Below, piece after piece: positions 57,101 through 64,000 of a stretch of 64,000 bases of DNA. The notes under the pieces were generated by a model. That model did no database searches. It had not been told where the DNA came from and saw nothing but the letters and a program-made list of their open reading frames with translations. Made by a program: the position numbers and the translations under genes. Within the stretch, counting starts at the first letter, position 1. Each line of letters starts with the position of its first letter. Source of the stretch: Coccinella septempunctata (taxonomy: Eukaryota > Arthropoda > Insecta > Coleoptera > Coccinellidae); contig NC_058191.1 in assembly GCF_907165205.1 (NCBI RefSeq), positions 22,214,064 to 22,278,063 of the forward strand, given 5' to 3'.

Positions 57101-60100
57101 GTCGTATAAATTCCACTTCTGGGGAACGAGGGATGAATTATTGAAGCATCGATGAAACACAGTCATTGGCGGATCTACGAGGCTAAATTATAGAATAGAT
57201 GACGACAATGAAGATTTGGAAGAAGATATGAAGACAACTTCGGACGGTGTGACAAGAAGAAGCTTCACCAATGAAAATCAAAAAAGCGAAAACAAGAAAG
57301 GTTCCAGGCGGAGATAATAATCACTGATGTCGAGCCAAAGAATATGCCAAGAAAAGGAATTTCAGCCTTAACGAACCTATGTAGAGAATGGAATCAAGAG
57401 AGCAGAACATAACCCCAGGAGGTTGAAAACTGTCATACGTCCAGTTGCAGGAAAGTCCATTAAGATTTGATGCCCCATCAAAATTTAAAACTCTTGCAAC
57501 TGGACTTTAGTCATAGTTTTCAACAAATCTGAAGCAGGAGAGAAATTCCCACAAAACTCTAGAGCAATACTCCCATTATCGACTAATAGAAAAGAATGAA
57601 TAACAACCAAGAGTCTTACAGAAGGAACCGAATACCTAAATCTCTAACATATTCAGGTACATATTACAGGTTCGGAAAAGAACACTCGGCTGAATAATGA
57701 TCATTTAGATTCACAGAACACATACAAGGTAGTTCAAAAAATAAGCAAGCTGTAGGCCTTGTATTACTAGACAGCTCTACAATATTCGAGTCTGGCATAA
57801 AGGATTGATATTCAAAATGACGTGAGAAGGATATTCCACGAAATTATGCAAATAATTGGGAAACTATCTTAGAGACAGAATATTTTATCTGAAGATGAAC
57901 GATGAATTCTCGACCACAGTATATCTGAAAGCAGGAGAACCATACTGAGGCCCTATCATCTTACATTACAATATGTAGGTATATACATGATGTTCCAATC
58001 CAGAAATATACTGCTACTATAAGCAGATGACACGTATTTAGCTGTCCCACATGGCAATATATAAGTTAAACAAGAAGCTGCAGATTATGTAATTTACTGG
58101 TGTGTAGAATTAAACTTTGGACAAAAGAGCCAAGCGATACTTCTGCTGAAAAGAAAACGGAAAGTTAATTCCTGTTTAGGAAACGACGGAAAAAAAGTGG
58201 AGTAGAAAATAGTTATTTTCCTATCAAGTGCGGAAAGTGATACTTGCCCGCACGAAACTGCCGTTGCCCGAACGATGCGAAGCAGAGTTCGGGTAAGCAG
58301 TTGAGTGCGGGCAAGACACTTTCCGCAAGAGTTAGGAACAATATTTTTTCTACAAGCGCTTGAAATATATAAATATATCAATTGCACGATGCAGATCATA
58401 TCTCATTTGATTAATTCATATAAAATGACAGACGTAATTCTGCATGTCGTTACCATGGGTTACTCATCGTTGACGTTCGGTGCATAGAGACATGATAGAA
58501 TTTAATTTATTCTATAAGATTTGCGTGCGGGAAAAACCCCTGCTAATCCATTCCCGCACGCATTTGCGTGCGGGAAAGAAATAGCAGGCGTTTTTCCCGC
58601 ACGTTTTGGAAAAGTGACTCTTTGCAACTTGAAATGCGTGCGGGAAAAAGGTTGAACGCGCACGCTTGTAGAAAAAAGAATTGAAATATCCGGAATCTTA
58701 CTAGGCAACTGACTGACAAGCTATATAAAGCATGCGATTGACAAAACCAAAGCAAGAATGAACAGGCTTATATCCACTTATAGATAGAAGGAGTCACATG
58801 TCGAAAGAGACAAAATTGAAAATAATCAAAGCCGTCGCCAGGCCTCAGTCCAACAATGGATCAGTTGCGTAGGGATTTGTGGCAAAAGAGCCACAAGAGT
58901 CAAGAGAATTTAGACAATAGAACGAGCTGCTACGATTTGCAATAGATGCCCATAGGTTTGGAACAGATATATGGAGATTCGAAATGGCAAACCATCACAG
59001 AATTGATGGAGAGGAAGGAGGAAGGAACATCCTAATCAAAAACTCAAGAGACTAGTGGACTACGATTATGAGGTAGTCAGAGTAAGAGAGACCAAAAGGC
59101 CAACTGAGAGGAGGTTAAAATGAGTACATAAACAGATTGGAGAAACCTCAAGAAGAGCCATCGGAGCAGGATAAACAGCATGTGCGTAGGGTGTCAGAAG
59201 AAATCAACCGATCAGGGACTACGTTTTATAGGTAGGTGGTCGAAATCAAGATACTAGGGAGGAAAAAATATAATAACAGTAGGATAAATGAAATTTGCAA
59301 TGAATACAGAGAAAGAACAGCATCCAAAGGACTAATTTGGGTGCGAATGATTCGTTGATTTTCCCATGCATGAAAACGCAGTTGGAGGTTGGAGGATTGG
59401 CCACATAATATTCCAAACTCGTTTTCATCCTAGAATAGCCCAAGGAATTATTCGATGATTTATTCGTGGGTGGTATCTAATTACTGAACATTATTTTTAG
59501 ATGAAGAATAGATACCTACGTATTTTCGGAAAGATATTAGGACCTAACTAACGGATATCGAAGTTTTTGAATCGCAAAGCCCCGAAAAACGATACGAATT
59601 TCAAGGTGAAAAGCTCAATCGCAGATAAAGCAGGCGGGCGGCGGACCTTAGGTACTTTATGAGAAAGTGGCTCGACGAAATCGAGAGCAGATTCGGCCGG
59701 GGGGCCACGGTTAGGTTACTGCGGCGGCGGCGACGGCTCACACACAGATCAACCGTCGGTCGGACCTTGAGAGCGGAATTACAGTCTTTGTCTCGGCTGA
59801 GACACACCGCGATATTATGCGAAAGCCACGAAGGACGGGTAGCATTCGTTCTTGGGGCCAGACAACCTAAATAGAATCTCAGCAGAACAAAACGTACCAT
59901 AAGTAGATATTAACTACGCGGTCCAGGTAGAGGACCTCCTCGAAATCCACGCAACATTTCATGCCAAGATCGAAATCACCTTGTAGATAAACTCTCGAAA
60001 TGTCTTCGCGAGCCTATTACATCTCCAATAACGAGTTTATTCATTTGAGGCCCTCAACAAGGATGCTACGAAGAAATATACAAACGAATTCCCTTCCACA

Positions 60101-63100
60101 TAACTTCTTTCAATGATTCCTTACTAGCGCATTTCATTTCAGCCCAAATAAACTGCAAGAAGAATTTTATATCTAACAAATCCATCAAAATATATTTTTG
60201 TTTGTGTAAGACGAGTCTTTGACTTATGAGATGGGCATTCAGCATAAACGTGTAACAAACCAAACATACAGAGTGCGTTTCAAAGAGTTTGCACTATAAG
60301 GGTGTACAGGGTGGGCAAAATTGGTGATACCTGTTTTAAACCAACGAGGAAAATGAATGACACATTACGTTCGTCTTTTTTCGAGAAACTTATAATGTCA
60401 TCAACTGCATCCGTCTATCTTCTTTTGTTTTCGAGTTATAGGCCAAAATTGAAATTTGGGCGATTTCAGCTTCGGTCATTATCTCCGTTTCTGTTTGCAG
60501 TGGCGTACCGACATAGTTCGGGGCCTGGGGCGGCTTTTGATGAGGGGGCCCTATAGAATATATTTAAAGATGAAACTTTTCCTCAAAATTTTTTGAAGGT
60601 TAGTTTTAATGCATCGTGATGAACACCCTACATAGTAACACTAATAAGTCTTTTCACTGTCACTCAAACAGTTTCGATAACAAATATAAATTACTATCAA
60701 GCACAATGAAGGTTTTTTTTTGCCCATCATTTGGGGGCCTATGCTGGTGCGGGGCCTGGGGCGGACCGCCCCACCGCCCCCCCCTACGGTACGCTACTGT
60801 CTGTTTGTGCTAGGATGTTGAAATAAAAACATTATGGAAAAACTTTTTTGATGGAAATGCAGTGGCATACTAAGATTTTTTCAAACAGGTTTATTCGCTG
60901 AGCTATAACATAAAGTTGTGTTTTATCGTATGAAAAGAGTAGTTTAAAATAAGGAAACAAGGAACCGCCATTTTTTTTCTCGCTTCAGAAATATATCACA
61001 CATCGCCCTCAGTCTTTCTAATTCATTTTAAACTACTATCTTTATGTTATAGCTCAGCAAATATACCTGTTGGAAAAAAATCATAGTACGCCACTGGATT
61101 GCTAACAAAAAGTGTCTGTATTTCATTTGAACATCCTGGCACAAACAGAAACGGAGATAATGACCAAAGCTGAAATCGCCCAAATTTCAATTTTTGCCTA
61201 TAACTCGAAAACAAAAGAAGATAGAGGAATGCAGTTGATGACATTATAAGTTTCTCGAAAAAAGACGAACGTAATGTGTCATTCATTTTGCTAAATTCGA
61301 AAAAAAATTTTTCAATGTTGGTACTTCAAACTTTGTTGTGTTTCTGCATGAAAAAATAAGTTATAACTTCTGTTCACCCTGTATAGCAAAGAGAATTTTT
61401 CATCTATTATATGTACTCGTATTTACAGGGTCAGTTTTTGAATGGTACATTTATTTCAGTATAGTTTAATAGTCAAATGGAACTATTTTTTTCTTCGCCA
61501 TTTTTTTGGGGTCAGTGTAGATATAGCCATTTTACGTTTTCATAATGATCTATGCTACCCCTAAAAAAACAAAATTCCTACACATCCGTGGATATTTTAA
61601 ACAAAGTTGCATTCGGCAAAAGTAGCAAATTTTTCGAATTTCACAGATATTTTACATTTTTGGATCTTAAACTACTCGAAAAATGTGCCTTATAGCAGGA
61701 AATATGATGTTTACTTTGATTTTCCGATATGGTCAAATATTCATTAGAGTACTTTCATCTTACTTTCATGAGTTGGGTTCTTTGAATTTCTGGTATTTTT
61801 ATGGAATGTAATGGTCATAATGAAGAAACTGAAGAAAATCATTGCATCCGATTAAATCGTTTGTGAGATATACATAACTCCAAATTACCTTTTTCATGTC
61901 TTTTCAACCGAGCTAAATTGGAAAAAGTGTTTTTTTGATCTCAGGAATCTTCTGTTAAAATATATTATATTATGTACATGTCGAAGACTCACCCTGTATT
62001 AACGTAACTATAGTGGAGTAAATTTAACCTGTTAAAAAGTAGGTATGTACTAACATTAATCTAATACATATTAGGTGTTTCCTTTATTTAAGTACGATGA
62101 TTTTGGATGAGAAATTTGAGCTTATGTATTATTTGTACTTGTTGGTACTAGAGAGGCTTGTCAAAAACGATTTGAATTGTTTGCCAACTGTACAGAATAG
62201 GCAAATTTCGATGAGATTAGAAAGCAACTCTGTAAGCGTAAGAGCTGGCGAGAAATGGATGGCATATTTTCCACCTCGATTTTCAAAAGATGTTTACTGG
62301 CCAAAATCACATACCCCCATTTTTTTTTAAGCTATAAGTAAAAATTCATTTATCGGCTCTTCACATTGGTGCTCCTGGAAAAGTTCAAACAACGTCGGGA
62401 ACAAATGTTGAATTCTGAAGTTATGTGAAATTCAATAGCGTAACCAAAGGTTTTCTTCAGTCGTAACTTTTTTTTGATTTTTTGAATAGTGTTGTTCTGG
62501 AAAAATCTTCGACTACACCACTAAATTCTACATAACAAAGTAGGATTGTTACATTTGTTTTTCGAGCTTACTAAAACTAGGAGATAAAGGCAATTTAAAG
62601 AGCCAAAAAATGAGTTTTCCCTTATTACTTGAAAATAGAGGGATACGGTTTTGATCATCTTTTGGAGCTCTTCGGGTTGTTGCCATTCAATTCCATTGAA
62701 TTTGGTCCACCCTGCATAATCGTTGCTCCAAGTGGTTAAAGTGCATATAGATAGATCCACTGATGCAGTGTGGACCAAATATTGTACACTCTGTTGCAAC
62801 CGCAAAAATATTCAGAAAATTAGATGGCGATTGAAAGAATGATTAGCAGAGAAAATAGTCTGGATCATCAAAAGATGGTTTCTGATGTCGTCGGAGTAAG
62901 TATAATTCGTAATGATATTGGTATCTCTTCTATTAGAGATAAAAACTTATTCTAAAATTCTCAAGCTTGAACCCATTTTTTTTATTATGATCAGAGAAGT
63001 CCCAAATGGGCAATCTAGAGGAAGAGAAAGAAGAAACTCACCACTGGCACACAGTGCCATAAGAGTCTTTGCGTGGTTTGTCACCATGTCCAGGTTAATT

Positions 63101-63207
63101 CCTATCCTTTGAACCGGCAACCTCTTCAACAAATGTTTCACGAAATCCAGCGGTGTAACTGCCGAAAGATTCCACTTTAACTTACTTAAAACTAAAAGTT
63201 CCCACCG
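48116..63207 (-). CDS. CycD: Cyclin D, carboxy-terminal three exons
   Basis: D-type cyclins activate CDK4/6 to promote G1 progression and growth. The three exons are 63207-63042, 48995-48850 and 48304-48116; they join in frame to 166 residues with a stop. The first reads RWELLVLSKLKWNLSAVTPL, then DFVKHLLKRLP, ending ALCAS, the end of the first and the start of the second cyclin fold. The second reads FISYHPSMIASACVASALSG, then HKITKTEV. The third continues DYLEQCLHQVEDML and ends ALTPTDVYDVRF, which aligns with the TPTDVRDVDI terminus of vertebrate cyclin D1, including the Thr-Pro phosphodegron (Thr286). The first exon and the CDK-contacting part lie beyond the right edge; I found no credible exon in 63208-64000. 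The introns are 14.0 kb and 545 bp. Confidence 0.93.
49048..50149. other. CycD intron sequence without recognised gene
   Basis: AT-rich. About 49590-49645 resembles 364-410, so it is a dispersed repeat. Nothing else is supported. Confidence 0.4.
50150..50945 (-). mobile_element. Jockey/CR1-like reverse-transcriptase fragment
   Basis: Minus strand from 50945: IISIFKKGDKSNPNNYRPIA, then LTSIGSK and LEREIKK (RT start). After a deletion, GLEAAGLEALYYMCADDTVL contains the catalytic ADD motif near 50480, followed by FYEGWDLDIL, a stop, then LEAGLKKFQDSLTNNRLILK and VEKTVALVFSQKNK. It is damaged and inactive. Confidence 0.75.
50950..53280. other. CycD intron sequence without recognised gene
   Basis: Short frames on both strands have no family resemblance. 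The 51480-51620 and 52130-52450 patches are slightly richer in GC. A conserved regulatory element is possible but not shown. Confidence 0.4.
53288..53440 (+). mobile_element. piggyBac transposase fragment
   Basis: The plus strand reads KLEIITDNNATKGGVDTVDK, M, a stop, then SNRWPMAIFHSIINVAMINF. NKTKGGVDTVD and RWP…F…N(I/V)A are the hallmarks of the piggyBac DDE domain, around its last catalytic Asp. It contains two in-frame stops. Confidence 0.75.
53938..54560 (+). repeat. Composite repeat: DUF4817-type end joined to P-like sequence
   Basis: 53940-54010 begins GGGTGTTTTCAGAGGTGAGG, as the left end of the element at 3993. About 54115-54290 matches the minus strand of 29340-29600 (CAGTACCAAGTTCATCG, then TTAGATGCATCAGGTCAC). 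Confidence 0.5.
54565..56265. other. CycD intron sequence without recognised gene
   Basis: A less AT-rich stretch at 55150-55330 has no clear frame. It could be regulatory or an old repeat. The 66-residue frame at 55388-55588 is not recognised. Confidence 0.4.
56270..56870 (+). mobile_element. Non-LTR retrotransposon 3' fragment, copy E
   Basis: This is the same family as copy D. The 131-residue frame at 56384-56779 reads NLPGMDHSKKFLQNFETGRF, DLSKNQLHLLTGFHTGHCRL and RMGLSDTDECRFCGEEEE, ending LELEGEL. The 3' end CTGTTAGGGGGCACAATA is shared. Just before it comes EKANTLARESAQTPLTGPEP, the end of the RNase H domain. Confidence 0.85.
57438..57507. mobile_element. 70-bp MITE
   Basis: The ends CGTCCAGTTGCAGGAAAGTCC and, as complement, AAGTCCAGTTGCAAGAG are inverted, and TA lies on both sides. 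It is a very short relative of the element at 7274-7396. Confidence 0.55.
58229..58327. repeat. Hairpin MITE with GTGCGGGCAAG arms
   Basis: TGCGGAAAGTGATACTTGCC at the left and its near complement at the right (GCGGGCAAGACACTTTCCGC). It interrupts retrotransposon copy F. Confidence 0.65.
58519..58670. repeat. Cluster of TGCGTGCGGGAAA repeats in inverted pairs
   Basis: GCGTGCGGGAAA or its complement occurs five times in about 150 bp, partly as a hairpin (GCGTGCGGGAAAAA with TTTTTCCCGCACG). The complement TTTCCCGC equals the E2F-binding consensus. It interrupts retrotransposon copy F. Confidence 0.65.
59630..59890. other. GC- and CpG-rich patch in the CycD intron
   Basis: The patch contains open frames on both strands (59659-59874 plus, 59601-59900 minus), both rich in arginine owing to the CGG repeats. 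I recognise neither. It could be part of an unknown transposon, an alternative first exon or a CpG-rich regulatory element. Confidence 0.35.
60307..61381. mobile_element. Foldback MITE (family of 34279-35023) with nested hAT MITE
   Basis: The left end CAGGGTGGGCAAAATTGGTG matches the family. Arms 60345-60480 and 61140-61285 are complementary (for example GACACATTACGTTCGTCTTT). TA occurs at both sides. The right end has an extra 90 bp. Confidence 0.7.
60498..60799. mobile_element. hAT MITE with perfect 8-bp duplication
   Basis: The ends CAGTGGCGTACCG and, as complement, CAGTAGCGTACCG are inverted; TCTGTTTG flanks both sides (60490-60497, 60800-60807). The uninterrupted site can be seen in the other arm (complement near 61140-61165) and in the relative at 34530. 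Confidence 0.88.
61426..61996. mobile_element. TA-flanked MITE-like repeat
   Basis: The ends CAGGGTCAG and, as complement, CAGGGTGAGTC are loosely inverted, with TA outside. Parts resemble 13520-14250. Confidence 0.45.
61997..63041. other. CycD intron sequence without recognised gene
   Basis: The frames at 62097-62330 (plus) and 62521-62805 (minus) are short. The latter contains WTKFNGIEWQQPEELQKMIK, which might be a transposase scrap, but I could not assign it. Confidence 0.35.
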
Positions 63208-64000
63208 CTGAAACAAAAAATTAATATTTGAAATAAAAGTTGCTCGAATTAGCAAAGATTCAAAATTACAATGTTTTTTGGAGTAGATAAGAGTATTTTA
63301 TAAATTGAATTAACGCCATATTATCTCAAATGAAGCGGAAATCCTCTATTTCCCCTTTTGTAGACATCAAAATGAGAAAAAAAGAGTAATTCATCTATAT
63401 CACGATGGTCTCCCACTTGTCCGTTTCGTCATCCAGGAGGTCCCTAATGGCCAAACCTAAGCGTAATATCCACTTACATTTTCGACGGAAGTATCTATCA
63501 AGAAATAAGAATTATGTGCCTTCTTAAAGCTGCTCACATGGAACCATATGTTACAAGGTAAATGTCAGATACGTTGACATTGGCTAGTTGCTATTAGACA
63601 TGTAATGTCGTTATCTATTCGCTTCGATCGACTATGAAATCAATAAACCTTGACTAGGAGAAGAGCCTAAGGATATACCTCAACAGCCGATTGTGAAGGT
63701 CACTCGTGTGGACAAAGCTATCGTATCGATGAAGACAATTCAGTATTCATGAATTAAATTATATTCGCATCACTAAAGTTCAGTAGTAGGATTATGAAAT
63801 CCATCATAAGTACTGAGACCGAAATTGAATAAAATATCGAAGGAGAGGATAATGTATAGTTGTCAGACGTATATCTACCATGATTGTTTTTGCCCCCTTC
63901 TTTCACATTGAAACACATCATATTTCATCGAAAGCTTAATTAGCTTGTTGATGGGCGTAACTTCTGAGCCGATAGTACAGGCTAAAGCATTGGACAAGAA
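63208..64000. other. CycD upstream intron, no exon recognised
   Basis: I looked on the minus strand for the amino-terminal cyclin box and found no credible match. A frame ending LAIRDLLDDETDKWETIVI near 63400-63470 does not fit the family. Confidence 0.4.

Larger units (their letters stand above)
57190..59200 (+). mobile_element. Worn jockey-like non-LTR retrotransposon, copy F
   Basis: Scattered peptide traces in order on the plus strand: KTRKVPGGDN near 57285 (RT start), an ADDTYLAVP-like block near 58030, CVELNFGQKSQAILLLKRKR near 58100, KTKARMNRLIST near 58745, KETKLKIIKAVARPQ near 58805 and TIERAATICN near 58915. Many stops and frameshifts. MITEs are inserted at 57438, 58229 and about 58519. 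Confidence 0.6.

Noticed and set aside
63400..63500. Possible upstream CycD exon on the minus strand
   Set aside because: The peptide does not resemble the cyclin box, and splice sites around it do not give a compatible frame.
1..64000. Bacterial-type features, CRISPR arrays, tRNA and rRNA genes
   Set aside because: None seen by eye; the spliced genes and eukaryotic transposons show nuclear DNA of an animal.

Overview
The window is AT-rich, intron-bearing and crowded with decayed transposons. It looks like an insect nuclear genome, and a beetle seems most likely from the style of the host proteins and transposons, although I could not run a search. I see no rRNA, tRNA or CRISPR. Four host genes can be supported. 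(1) The first coding exon of a salt-inducible kinase (Sik2 type) lies on the minus strand at 11.6-11.7 kb; the rest of that gene is beyond the left edge, so 1-11592 is its first intron. (2) A complete mitochondrial ribosomal protein L28 gene (mRpL28) lies on the plus strand at 26.48-28.06 kb, with six coding exons. (3) A five-exon GPATCH2/GPATCH2L-family gene lies on the minus strand at 32.97-41.86 kb, with a 7.3 kb intron. (4) The last three coding exons of cyclin D (CycD) lie on the minus strand at 48.12-63.21 kb, with a 14.0 kb intron; its amino-terminal exons are beyond the right edge.

Nearly everything else is mobile DNA. There are truncated non-LTR retrotransposons of at least three kinds: three copies of one endonuclease/RT family ending in an ATGA-rich tail, two copies of an RNase H-bearing family, and a worn jockey-like copy inside the CycD intron. 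There is a DUF4817-type Tc1/mariner-related transposon, a piggyBac scrap, hAT-like MITEs, and many foldback elements with TA target duplications and TACAGGG-type ends. Some are nested in one another, and several have paralogous empty sites inside this window.

Two patterns deserve most attention. First, at 22.26-22.53 kb three RNA hairpins stand in tandem about 100 bp apart. Their inner 31-33 nt core is almost invariant, while the flanking stems differ in sequence yet stay complementary. They lie downstream of a TATA box in a leader-like or LTR-like region. Second, many very short palindromes (16-44 bp, usually starting with C and ending with G) are flanked by perfect or near-perfect 8-bp direct repeats. 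Two of them consist of the two ends of a P-superfamily-like element whose 1454-bp relative, with THAP-domain remnants, 8-bp target duplication and matching terminal repeats, is at 36.72-38.18 kb. They look like excision footprints that keep about 16 bp from each end. Clusters of them sit just upstream of mRpL28 and of the GPATCH2-like gene.
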